This document shows, in pieces, positions 1 to 7,688 of a stretch of 64,000 nucleotides of DNA. Under the pieces are notes generated by a model, which saw nothing but the letters and a program-made list of their open reading frames with translations, did not search any database and was not told where the DNA came from. Positions within the stretch are counted from its first letter, which is position 1; each line of letters begins with the position of its first letter. Origin of the DNA: Heyndrickxia shackletonii (GTDB taxonomy: Bacteria > Bacillota > Bacilli > Bacillales > Bacillaceae_C); the NCBI RefSeq assembly GCF_001420715.1, contig NZ_LJJC01000015.1, positions 336,242 through 400,241 of the forward strand, written 5' to 3'. The position numbers were made by a program, and so were the translations under genes.

Positions 1-377
1 ACATAGTTCCCTGGTCTCCAGCACCGATAGAACCGTACTGTTCGTTTATCCCATTTCGTGCTTCCAGTGCGGTGTTCACACCAGCCGCAATATCTACACT
101 TTGATTATGTACATATACATAAATCAAAAATTTTAGAGGATTGTATCCCACATCCTTCAGTACAGTTTTTACAATGTCTCTAATATTTACTTTCTCGCTG
201 CAGGAGATCTCGCCCGCCACGATAATTTTCCCCTTAGTTGCCATTACCTCACAAGCGACACGTGATGCCTTATCTTTACGTAGGCATGCTTCCAAAATGC
301 TATCTGCAATAATGTCGCATAGTTTATCAGGATGTCCAGCACATACACTTTCTGCTGTTAAATATCTCTTACTCATT
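1..377 (-). CDS. metK: S-adenosylmethionine synthetase, phage-type, partial
   Basis: The frame opens at an ATG at 377 and runs off the left edge, so only about 125 N-terminal residues are present. Visible hallmarks are an ESVCAGHPDKLCDII segment, equivalent to the MetK ATP/Mg loop, and GAGDQGTMYG, equivalent to the GDQG loop. The enzyme makes SAM from methionine and ATP. It follows the small terminase gene on the same strand, so it belongs to the phage late operon and is not the housekeeping metK. It could supply SAM for phage or element methylation; that link is inference. The C-terminal half cannot be judged here. Confidence 0.88.
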
Positions 378-396
378 ACACCGTATCTCCTCATCT

Positions 397-948
397 TTAT
401 TTTCCTCTGCGGGCAGATAGCAATCGCTCCATCACATCGTCCTGTGGGTTTAAACCAGAGTACTCTGTAGCACAGTTCTCCCTAACGATTTGATATATCT
501 CCATCCATAGCCTGTTTGTCTGACTCATAAAGCTCTGGCTCATCGCTACATAAGGACTTTGAATTGCATTGCCGGTAGTTGGATGCTTTGCTAGAAAACC
601 AAACTCGGTTACCGCTTCCTCACACTGTATCCATCTGGCCGCACTCATGGCATACCGTTCTAGAAGCTGTGGAAGTACCAAATGGGCACATTCTCGCTCC
701 TCAAGCCATTTCCATGTAATTTCATAGATTTCACTCGCTTCTAAGGTTTTCCCATCCTTTTGCACTGCGGAGAGCATGGCCCTTGGCTTTGGCATTTCCT
801 GCCCCTTCAGGTCAGCAGTATTCTTGAACTCGACGACCTCAAGCTTTCTTTTACCGGGATTTCCCTCTGCAATTTTGTCAGCAAGTGGTTTTTTCTTTTG
901 ACCGGAGCCTATACGGGCGCCGCCTCGGTTTGTTCCGTCTTTGGCCAT
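397..948 (-). CDS. Phage terminase small subunit, P27 family
   Basis: 183 residues. It starts with a basic GGARIGSGQKKK segment, then a helical body, as in P27-family small terminases. This subunit recognises the packaging site on concatemeric phage DNA and delivers it to the large terminase. It lies just after an HNH nuclease gene and before metK on the minus strand, the usual HNH-TerS order of HK97-like cos phages. The large terminase would be expected further left, outside the window. The family call rests on the N-terminal motif, length and context. Confidence 0.85.
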   Translation of the reverse strand: MAKDGTNRGGARIGSGQKKKPLADKIAEGNPGKRKLEVVEFKNTADLKGQEMPKPRAMLSAVQKDGKTLEASEIYEITWKWLEERECAHLVLPQLLERYAMSAARWIQCEEAVTEFGFLAKHPTTGNAIQSPYVAMSQSFMSQTNRLWMEIYQIVRENCATEYSGLNPQDDVMERLLSARRGK

Positions 949-1059
949 TCACTCACCTCTTTTCATCGATGGACCTATTACCCCGTTTGAAACCGCGAAT
1001 TTTCACGCGTTACCCCACGCCCGTTACACAAATGAAAAGCTGTGGAGATTTGACTCCCC

Positions 1060-1419
1060 CTACCGGGTTCCCCAACGGTCTCCATCTCTTGCTGTGATAG
1101 CAGAGTGGCAAGGAGTACAAAGAGCCATCAGATTACTTCTATCGTGAGTCCCTCCTCTTGCAAGAGGAAGAATGTGATGGACTTCATTTGCTGGGGTCAG
1201 CTTTCCTTGTCGTTTGCATTCCTCACAAAGAGGATGAGCTGCAATGTAGCGGTCACGTATCCTTTTCCAAGCACGACCATAACGCTTACGTGTTGCTGGG
1301 TCACGGTCATACTTTTCATACCGTGCGGCTTCCTTCTTGCTATGCTCTTCACAAAAGCGCTTGTCGGTTAGCTCTGGGCAACCAGGGTAAGAGCACGGTC
1401 GCTTAGGTTTCTTTGGCAT
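1060..1419 (-). CDS. Phage HNH endonuclease
   Basis: 119 residues from the ATG at 1419, chosen because an AGGAGGTGC ribosome site lies 6 bases upstream; a longer frame to 1440 has no such site. The N-terminus has a small CxxxxC/CxxH zinc-like cluster (CSYPGCPEL, FCEEH). The core is CEECKRQGK, then NEVHHILPLARGG, NLMALCTPCH: the paired CxxC and HHI-N-H pattern of HNH nucleases. HNH proteins next to small terminase genes assist cos cleavage and packaging in HK97-like phages. It is the first gene of the late operon. Confidence 0.9.
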   Translation of the reverse strand: MPKKPKRPCSYPGCPELTDKRFCEEHSKKEAARYEKYDRDPATRKRYGRAWKRIRDRYIAAHPLCEECKRQGKLTPANEVHHILPLARGGTHDRSNLMALCTPCHSAITARDGDRWGTR

Positions 1420-1445
1420 ACTGCACCTCCTTTTTCCCATAGAAA

Positions 1446-1485
1446 AAGCCCTCGCAGGAGAAATGCTCCCGTGAAGGCTTCTGTT
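1446..1485 (-). terminator. Intrinsic terminator in the late-operon leader
   Basis: Read on the minus strand, arms at 1466-1480 and 1446-1460 form a 15-pair stem with one mismatch and two G-U wobbles, closed by a 5-base loop and followed by a short T-run. The wobbles pair only in the minus-strand RNA, which sets the orientation. It lies between the putative late promoter and the HNH start, so readthrough would need antitermination or simply inefficient termination. Confidence 0.6.
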
Positions 1486-1505
1486 TATTAATACTCCACA
1501 CTACC

Positions 1506-1570
1506 ATTATATAACTTTCACTACGGACAAACAGTGTCAGCGTATGCCAAACTGTGCCAAAGTGTGCCAA
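1506..1570 (-). promoter_or_regulatory. Putative phage late promoter with three 10-bp direct repeats
   Basis: On the minus strand a TATAAT -10 hexamer is at 1511-1506. Upstream, 1541-1570 is exactly three head-to-tail 10-bp units sharing the core TTGGCA (TGCCAA on the plus strand). There is no good -35 at the normal spacing, as expected of an activator-dependent promoter. The DUF1492/ArpU-like regulator gene lies upstream and the terminase operon downstream, so these repeats are candidate late-activator sites (inference). Confidence 0.5.
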
Positions 1571-1676
1571 CTTTATAGATTATCGTCTGGAACTATAGCT
1601 TTTGATGTTAGCGTAACAGAATAACTTAACAAAGGAGTTGTAATTCTTGGTAAAATGTATATGAGGGGGGGAAGAG

Positions 1677-2306
1677 ATGCCGTTCGTTAAACATTTTGGG
1701 GTAAATGTAGTTGAAAAACCTAGTGGATTAAAATTAACAAGAGAAAATTATATAGAGAAAGTAACTTTTAAAGATTCACATTTAAAGAAACTCTATACTG
1801 ATTCAATTATAAATAGCCACACAGAAGCTTGTTTATATAATTACGATAAGAATATGAACTATTTTCATTCATTATCTCATGAAGATTTTAATAAAGAGTT
1901 AGAAAATTTCATCCGTGAAAATATGAACTTTAAGGAAATTACAGACTTAACTTCTGTAGATGGTAAATCTGGATATTACATTATGGTGTTAGACGAATAT
2001 GCTCAAGTTTATATTGGTACAAGTCGTGACATCAAAAAGCGAATACAACAACATTGGCGTATGCAAATGTTTTTTGATCGAATGATATTTGGCACTAAAG
2101 AAAATTCAATTTTATCCATAAATAGCTTTAGGGCTTTAGATACTACAAGGATATTTGTATATTTAACATCTAACACTTATCGCCTCGAAGATAAATTAAT
2201 TAATCAATTTGATAATAAATATCTTTTGAATAGAACTGCTGGTGGAGTTTTAGATGGATTATCGGGAGCTATAGCAAATGGAAAAACTAGAGATTTGTCT
2301 GTTTAG
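1677..2306 (+). CDS. GIY-YIG nuclease domain protein, phage moron
   Basis: 209 residues with a purine-rich AGGGGGGGAAGAG site before the ATG. The C-terminal half has a GIY-YIG core: GYYIMVL near 99-105, VYIGTSRDIKKRIQQH near 111-126 with the conserved Arg, and a distal RLEDKLINQF carrying the likely catalytic Glu. The first 95 residues are unrecognised. It is the only plus-strand gene among phage genes from 1 to 15,129, is visibly AT-richer than its neighbours and has its own terminator, so it looks like an independently acquired cargo gene. No intron is seen that would make it a homing enzyme in place; function and target are unknown. Confidence 0.75.
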   Translation: MPFVKHFGVNVVEKPSGLKLTRENYIEKVTFKDSHLKKLYTDSIINSHTEACLYNYDKNMNYFHSLSHEDFNKELENFIRENMNFKEITDLTSVDGKSGYYIMVLDEYAQVYIGTSRDIKKRIQQHWRMQMFFDRMIFGTKENSILSINSFRALDTTRIFVYLTSNTYRLEDKLINQFDNKYLLNRTAGGVLDGLSGAIANGKTRDLSV

Positions 2307-2323
2307 GACAATTAGTTGAGCAA

Positions 2324-2368
2324 AAAAGGCATTGCATATTAGCAGTATAAATATGTAATGCCTTTTCC
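2324..2368 (+). terminator. Terminator of the GIY-YIG gene
   Basis: Perfect 17-bp arms (2324-2340 and 2350-2366) with a 9-base loop, ending in a T-rich tract, 18 bases past the stop codon. The stem is near symmetric and could also stop minus-strand early transcription after the late regulator gene. Confidence 0.85.
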
Positions 2369-2420
2369 TTATTTAAAATTTGGTATTAATTTTTTACCCT
2401 ATCCACAACTGTTTTCCTTT

Positions 2421-2834
2421 TTATTTTGGAACTTTTAAATGTTGCAAAGCGGATGAGTGGAGTCTGTGTACGGTTCTCATGGAAACATTAAGGTTAACAC
2501 AGATTTCTTCCCAGTTAAGAAAGTTAATGTATCGGTAGCGAAGAAGTAGCTTCTCATCCACATTTTCCATCTGGTTAATCGCTTCACGGATATCTGATTT
2601 CAGTTTTATTAATCGTTCCACCTCTTGTTGTATCTGTTGCTCCAAATCTACTATTCTAATCACATATTTTTCAAAGGGTGGGTCAGTACACTTGGTTCGA
2701 CTGACTTTTTCCTCAAGAACGGGGGATGAAACACTTCTTGATAGTTCCCTTAAGTTTTGTAACTCTTCAAGGTCGGAATTAATCAATTCATTCAAGCGAT
2801 AAGCCTGCTTTAAGAATTCCTTAGCTGTCATCAT
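2421..2834 (-). CDS. Phage late transcription regulator, DUF1492/ArpU-like
   Basis: 137 residues. Residues about 1-90 are helical and charged. The C-terminus (EKLLLRYRYINFLNWEEICVNLNVSMRTVHRLHSSAL) is a sigma-region-4-like helix-turn-helix, the pattern of ArpU/DUF1492 regulators that sit just before terminase genes and switch on late transcription in Firmicute phages. Its ATGATG start overlaps the stop codon of the preceding gene behind a GAGGAGGTGG site, so the two are translationally coupled. Its likely targets are the 10-bp repeats at 1541-1570. Confidence 0.78.
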   Translation of the reverse strand: MMTAKEFLKQAYRLNELINSDLEELQNLRELSRSVSSPVLEEKVSRTKCTDPPFEKYVIRIVDLEQQIQQEVERLIKLKSDIREAINQMENVDEKLLLRYRYINFLNWEEICVNLNVSMRTVHRLHSSALQHLKVPK

Positions 2835-3052
2835 CGCACCACCTCCTCTTGTAGCTGTTGAATTAACATGTCAGGGTTTAGGGAGGTGAGGACATTGAAC
2901 AATCCAGAATGAAAGAAGCACTCCACCTCACGTTTTGTATATAAAGCAGAATCATTGCGAGGGTGTTTTGCTAATCTTTTCAAAGCAAAACGATAATCCT
3001 TGACCGCCTGTAGAATAATGGCATTTGCTAGTTTTTCAAAAGCGTCCATCAT
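2831..3052 (-). CDS. Small phage protein of unknown function
   Basis: 73 residues, mostly helical, no motif I recognise. Its start overlaps the end of the helicase gene by 4 bases and its stop overlaps the start of the late regulator, so it is part of a tightly coupled early operon. The conserved placement suggests a real gene. Confidence 0.7.
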   Translation of the reverse strand: MMDAFEKLANAIILQAVKDYRFALKRLAKHPRNDSALYTKREVECFFHSGLFNVLTSLNPDMLIQQLQEEVVR

Positions 3053-4410
3053 ACAGCATCCCTCGCTTTCCCAAGATTTGCTTTGACCGCATTGATAAGA
3101 TCGGATTGTGTCTTTTCCTTTCGTTTCAAAGCCCTCATCACATCTTCATCAATTGTGCCTTTAGTAATAATGTGATGGATAATCACTGTCTCATTTTGTC
3201 CTTGTCTCCAAAGTCTCGCATTTGTTTGTTGATAGAGTTCTAGACTCCAAGTAAGTCCAAACCAGATAAGCGTTGAACCACCACTTTGTAAATTGAGACC
3301 ATGTCCCGCTGATGCAGGATGGATAACCCCCACAGAAATATCGCCGTTGTTCCAATCCTTGATATCCTTAGAAGTTTTAATTTCTCTGACATTGAATTTT
3401 GCCTTAATACGCTCTAAATCGTGATTATACCAATAGGCAATAAGGACAGGATTTCCGTTAGCACCTTCAATTAAATCCTCAAGAGCATCTAGCTTGCGTC
3501 CGTGGATAATATGGGGGTTTTTATCATCATCATAGATAGCACCATTTGCCATTTGCAGGAGTTTACCTGAAAGGACTGCTGCATTCATGGCATCTATTTC
3601 TTCATCAGCAAATTCAAGCACCATCTCTTCACGAAAGTGATCATATACGGATTGTTCTTTGTCATTTAGATACACAGGCACTTCATTGATCACGCACTCT
3701 GGCATTTTCAGAAAGTCCACTGATTTCATGGAAATGGTAATATCCGAAATGAGCCGATATATGGCATCTTCAGCACCTGGCAATGGTTTATATGAAAATA
3801 TGATTTGCTGATTACGTTTATCTGGTGTAAAGAAGGAATTGCGGTAGTGAGTTATGTACCTGCCGAGTCTTTTACCCATGTCAAGAATACGAAACTCTGC
3901 CCACAAATCCATTAATCCATTACTCGATGGTGTACCCGTAAGACCCACAATCCGTTTTGCCCTTGGTCTGACTTTTAGTAGACTTTTAAATCTTTTGGCA
4001 CCATAGGACTTAAAGGATGATAGTTCATCGATGACCACCATGTCATAATCAAAAGGGATGCCACTTTTATTTACTAACCAGTCAACATTTTCTCTGTTTA
4101 TAAGATAGACACTTGCAGGTTTCCTAAGAGCTGCCAACCGCTCCTGTTCTGTTCCGATGGCTACCGAAAACTCCAGTCCTTTTAAATGCTCCCACTTATT
4201 TATCTCAGCTGGCCAAGTATCCCTCGCTACCCGAAGTGGAGCAATGACCAGAACCTTTCCAATTTCAAAACGATCAAGACATAGGTCAAATATAGCCGTT
4301 AGAGTAATGACACTTTTGCCAAGACCCATTTCTAAAAACACCGCAGCGATGGGATGCTCAAGTATGAAGTTCGTTGCATAAGTCTGATATTTATGAGGAT
4401 TGTATTTCAC
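3049..4410 (-). CDS. Phage SNF2-type DEAD/DEAH helicase
   Basis: 453 residues. Walker A is EMGLGKS near residues 27-33, motif II is VVIDELSS (DEL-S in place of the usual DEAH), motif III is GLTGTPSSNG, and the second RecA lobe ends with SAGHGLNLQ and NARLWRQGQ, a motif V/VI pair of SNF2-like translocases. It overlaps the downstream 73-residue gene and the upstream VRR-NUC gene. In related phages this protein lies beside VRR-NUC and VirE-type primase genes and acts in replication or recombination; its exact role is not established. Confidence 0.9.
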   Translation of the reverse strand: MKYNPHKYQTYATNFILEHPIAAVFLEMGLGKSVITLTAIFDLCLDRFEIGKVLVIAPLRVARDTWPAEINKWEHLKGLEFSVAIGTEQERLAALRKPASVYLINRENVDWLVNKSGIPFDYDMVVIDELSSFKSYGAKRFKSLLKVRPRAKRIVGLTGTPSSNGLMDLWAEFRILDMGKRLGRYITHYRNSFFTPDKRNQQIIFSYKPLPGAEDAIYRLISDITISMKSVDFLKMPECVINEVPVYLNDKEQSVYDHFREEMVLEFADEEIDAMNAAVLSGKLLQMANGAIYDDDKNPHIIHGRKLDALEDLIEGANGNPVLIAYWYNHDLERIKAKFNVREIKTSKDIKDWNNGDISVGVIHPASAGHGLNLQSGGSTLIWFGLTWSLELYQQTNARLWRQGQNETVIIHHIITKGTIDEDVMRALKRKEKTQSDLINAVKANLGKARDAV

Positions 4411-4672
4411 CCAGTATCACTCCAATCTGCTTAACATCATCAATGACATAACAGGTAAAACCTAGCTTCTGTAATTGTTTTATTCTTCTAATCTGTAATA
4501 GTCGAGGTTTCTTTCCGGGAGCCTTTAATTCCACAAATGCCATCTTCCCATGTGGTAAAAGCACTAGGCGATCTGGCATTCCATCTAAACCTGGGCTAAC
4601 AAACTTCGCAGCAATGCCTTCCATCTTTTTTACCTCAGCCACCAGTTTCTTTTCGATATATTTTTCAAGCAT
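4391..4672 (-). CDS. VRR-NUC domain nuclease
   Basis: 93 residues from the ATG at 4672, chosen for its GGGAGGTATTT site; the frame extends to 4711 without one. GLDGMPDRLVLLPHGKMAFVELKAPGKK gives the PD...ExK core of the VRR-NUC fold (MPD, then FVELKAPG), followed by a helix with QIRRIKQLQKLGF. This compact standalone form is common in phages and is related to the Holliday-junction/flap nuclease domain of FAN1. It overlaps the start of the SNF2 helicase gene by 20 bases, suggesting the two work together. Confidence 0.88.
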   Translation of the reverse strand: MLEKYIEKKLVAEVKKMEGIAAKFVSPGLDGMPDRLVLLPHGKMAFVELKAPGKKPRLLQIRRIKQLQKLGFTCYVIDDVKQIGVILGEIQSS

Positions 4673-4689
4673 AAATACCTCCCATATAA

Positions 4690-4985
4690 AAGGCTCGGAA
4701 CAAGAAAACAACTTTGACCCATTTTTCCTATACGCGTGCGTATGCGTGTATGCACAGGCTACTATTACTTCTTTTTACTATTTATAAATAAATAGGATAC
4801 TTCTTGTTCCACTTGTTCCGAACCGTTGATTTTCCTTATCATTACTAACTTTAGGGAAAGAACCAGTATGGGAACAAGGTAAGGTACAACTTAGTTTTGT
4901 TCCTCGACTCGGGAATAAGCTCGTTGCTTTCCGTAGACAGGAAACGTCACAACACCATTCTTGTTCCCAGTGTACTTGTTCCACT
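4690..4985. repeat. CTTGTTCC iteron-like cluster, possible phage origin
   Basis: The 8-mer CTTGTTCC occurs at 4803-4810, 4812-4819, 4960-4967 and 4975-4982, and inverted (GGAACAAG) at 4697-4704 and 4871-4878; a 7/8 match is at 4896-4903. Six perfect copies in under 300 bp is far above chance. The cluster spans the 3' end of the VirE-like gene and the only large gap in the replication operon, with an AT-rich tract at 4765-4800. An origin or replication-protein binding region is inferred. Confidence 0.5.
4729..4756. other. 28-base alternating pyrimidine-purine tract
   Basis: Every step from 4729 to 4756 alternates pyrimidine and purine and is rich in CG, TG and TA steps, the composition that favours left-handed DNA under supercoiling. 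It lies inside the iteron-like cluster, upstream of the VRR-NUC gene. Confidence 0.6.
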
Positions 4986-7257
4986 CACTGATCTTTCTCA
5001 TAATGGCACCGATGGCATAGGAATCTGAAGGCTTTAGCATTGATGCCTCTTTACCGAAACATTCACACCAAATCTCCATATTGCAGACAAGAGTCCTTTT
5101 TACTGTTCCAACACGGGTGCCGCCACCAAATTCGCTACCGCCGAGGAAATTTCTACGCTCGTACAAAGACATCGTGTCCCAATCATCCGGCAAGAGCGTA
5201 TCCAAGTAAGTACGAACCAGTCCTTCTCGTTCATCTGTTTCCATAGCATCTGCCTGTTCACTGGTTGCCATGGTTACATCATCACCTTCAAGGTAGAGTT
5301 TTTCGCCCTTCTCATATAATACTAGTGCCTCTGCCCAAATCTGCTGTACTTCTTCTTTAGTCATCTGCCAAGCTTTCTTTCTACTGTTACCACTAATGCG
5401 GACTGGCCAAAATCTGCGGTTGCCCGTAATATCACGAAGAAAACCGCTTTCCGCATTGGTAGAACCTACAATCACGCATTGACGGGGATGGCTTTCCACG
5501 TTGACCCCATAACTGGCACGGTACTTATCATCCGCCCTCGAAATAAAGGACTTCACAATCTCCACATCCGTCTTACGCATCCCAGCAAGCTCACCGAGTT
5601 CCAACAACCAATATCCCTGAAGTTTTTCAGCCCCAGATTTATCTTTCATGTCCGTGAGAGTTAAACTGTCTGAAAACCAATCCCCTGCAAGTTTGGCAAA
5701 GAAAGTTGACTTACCGATGCCTTGAGGACCGTTTAAGATAAGAACACTATCAAACTTTGTGCCTGGTCTATAAATACGGGCTACCGCCGCAACCATCGTT
5801 TTGCGAATAATTGCCTTTGTATAGGAATTTTCTGTTGCACCGAAATAATCAATAAGTAGATTTTCCACTCGACAAATACCATCCCATTTTGGCAGGGAGT
5901 CAAGATACTCCTTAACAGGATGGTAGGCTCGTTCTGACGCTACCGCCAACACAGCATCCTTGGTCTTGGTAGGAGAATAGACTCCGTATTTGCTGCTTAA
6001 GTACACCTTCAGCAGTGCATTGTCCGAATCATTCCAACCACATTTAATCTGTTCCCAAGGCAGACCACCTTTGGCATCAATACCGTCACGGTGGCAATTG
6101 AAAGCGATATGCTGTAATTCCTCATCATGCCGAATAATCAAGACGATGTTATCCAAAGTGTCTTTTATCCGACCTTGCTTATCTAGTTCCAAACCTGTCT
6201 GCCAATCCTCATCACTAAACTCCTCTTCAGCCTGAGCCTGTCTTTCCTTTGCGAACTCGGCTTTTACCGCTTCATCTTTTATAGCAAACTCGCACATTGC
6301 CACAAAAGACGGCATCCTGCCAGGAGCCGTAGTAGTGGAAGCTCTATCATCTAAAGAGCCGAATTTATGAATACGAACGAGATCAAAAGCATTAAGAAGC
6401 AGGCCGCTTGCTGGATCAGTAGCATGGTGGCTGTATGCAAATTTATCATCATAGATAATCACACCCGCACTACTGTCAGCTGGAATATAGTCATATCGCC
6501 CTTCCATAGCAGATGGGGCATAAACTGCACCTAAAAATTTATCAATTGCTTCACGAACGGAATAGGCACGACAGAAAGTTCCTACCACACCTTCCTTTAA
6601 AAGCGGATCGGCTTGTTCTTTAAGACTGCGATTAATAACCTCAGACTGCCTGCTTGATACTGGCCAAGTTGACGTATCTCGCCAGTTTTCATATTTTGCA
6701 AGATAAATATCCGGGTCAAGTAATGCTCCATCCTGCTCTTCGTAGACAAATTCACCATTAGAGGAAGTGGATGGCCAATACATAAGGCGATGGGCTTCAT
6801 ATGTCGTATCATCGAAAAGGTCAATGCCGATTTCTTTTGCCACCATACGTCCAACAGCTGCATATTCTTCTTCGCTGATCTCACGAGCAAGGGGAACGAT
6901 AAGTCTGAGTCTCGGATTTTCTGGTGTGTGCTTATGAGTGGAGTAAACGCAACATTTGAAGTCAAAAAGCATGCTGATTTGTTCCCAGATATCCGGTCTA
7001 CCGTAATCCATATCAAGGGTAAGCAAAGAACGACACAGAACATTGCCCTTCTTTCGCCTTCCTTCTTTTAAATGTCCCCCGACAAAGCCGCCCACGTCTT
7101 TGATATCATCTTGCTGGCCTTTTTTAAGTTTCCGATATTCTTCTACCGTTTCTGTAGTACGTTGTGTTGTCTTTACACGGGAGCAAAAATCCCCCCAGGA
7201 GATATCTTTGTTTTTCCATTTCCTGTCCATCCGACTATTGCCCACTGCAATTTTCAT
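4891..7257 (-). CDS. VirE-family primase-helicase of phage replication
   Basis: 788 residues. The N-terminal third has a primase-like pattern: LTLDMDYGRPD (DxD) near 82-92 and HTPENPRLRLIVPL near 109-122. The C-terminal half is a VirE/D5-like AAA+ ATPase: NGPQGIGKSTFF Walker A near 508-519, LLELGELAGM (Walker B) and a downstream Arg-rich sensor stretch. Such proteins combine priming and helicase loading or unwinding in phage and island replication. The 3' end carries several iteron-like repeats, and 218 bases of non-coding DNA follow before VRR-NUC. The start overlaps the DUF4406 stop by 4 bases. Confidence 0.85.
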   Translation of the reverse strand: MKIAVGNSRMDRKWKNKDISWGDFCSRVKTTQRTTETVEEYRKLKKGQQDDIKDVGGFVGGHLKEGRRKKGNVLCRSLLTLDMDYGRPDIWEQISMLFDFKCCVYSTHKHTPENPRLRLIVPLAREISEEEYAAVGRMVAKEIGIDLFDDTTYEAHRLMYWPSTSSNGEFVYEEQDGALLDPDIYLAKYENWRDTSTWPVSSRQSEVINRSLKEQADPLLKEGVVGTFCRAYSVREAIDKFLGAVYAPSAMEGRYDYIPADSSAGVIIYDDKFAYSHHATDPASGLLLNAFDLVRIHKFGSLDDRASTTTAPGRMPSFVAMCEFAIKDEAVKAEFAKERQAQAEEEFSDEDWQTGLELDKQGRIKDTLDNIVLIIRHDEELQHIAFNCHRDGIDAKGGLPWEQIKCGWNDSDNALLKVYLSSKYGVYSPTKTKDAVLAVASERAYHPVKEYLDSLPKWDGICRVENLLIDYFGATENSYTKAIIRKTMVAAVARIYRPGTKFDSVLILNGPQGIGKSTFFAKLAGDWFSDSLTLTDMKDKSGAEKLQGYWLLELGELAGMRKTDVEIVKSFISRADDKYRASYGVNVESHPRQCVIVGSTNAESGFLRDITGNRRFWPVRISGNSRKKAWQMTKEEVQQIWAEALVLYEKGEKLYLEGDDVTMATSEQADAMETDEREGLVRTYLDTLLPDDWDTMSLYERRNFLGGSEFGGGTRVGTVKRTLVCNMEIWCECFGKEASMLKPSDSYAIGAIMRKISEWNKYTGNKNGVVTFPVYGKQRAYSRVEEQN

Positions 7258-7688
7258 AAACTTTCGACCTCCTCATGTTCCGGACTAAAATACCTGACCG
7301 TTTGTCTGCGTTTCTTGGCTACTTCAATCTCCCTTGCCATACCGCTTGAGATGGTATTGCCCAGCACCCACACCTCAGAGCATTTGCCCATAAGAACGAT
7401 GTCCATAAATATGGCAAGCTCTCGTTCCTCTGGGTTTTCATCATCCATAAACTGCGGAAACATAAGGTGGGGAGCAATTGGGATACAGTTTTGGTCTAAG
7501 GCAAACCTGCAAAAACTGCGAGCCTTTTTAATGTTTCCTTCTACATCACCGGAATAGGGAGAACAGATATATACAAGTGGCTTAAAGGCAGATTTTTTCT
7601 CTGCCTTTTCCTTTCTCATTATGTTGGTCAGTGCTTCATGGGGAGTTGGGTCATGGTATCCTTCATGGTTAAATTTGTTGATCCCCAT
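7254..7688 (-). CDS. DUF4406, nucleoside 2-deoxyribosyltransferase-like
   Basis: About 144 residues from the ATG at 7688, which overlaps the antirepressor stop (TAATG) behind a GGAGGGTG site; a longer frame to 7772 would overlap that gene heavily. VYICSPYSGDVEGNIKKAR is the N-terminal signature of the nucleoside 2-deoxyribosyltransferase fold, followed by APHLMFPQFMDD and EVWVLGNTISSGMAREIEVA. In phages it may act in nucleotide salvage or ADP-ribose chemistry; substrate unknown. Confidence 0.82.
   Translation of the reverse strand: MGINKFNHEGYHDPTPHEALTNIMRKEKAEKKSAFKPLVYICSPYSGDVEGNIKKARSFCRFALDQNCIPIAPHLMFPQFMDDENPEERELAIFMDIVLMGKCSEVWVLGNTISSGMAREIEVAKKRRQTVRYFSPEHEEVESL

Noticed and set aside
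1541-1570. Possible CRISPR array
   Set aside because: Only three contiguous 10-bp units without spacers; no cas genes in the window.
1677-2306. Homing endonuclease of a group I intron
   Set aside because: No interrupted host gene or intron-like flanks are visible.
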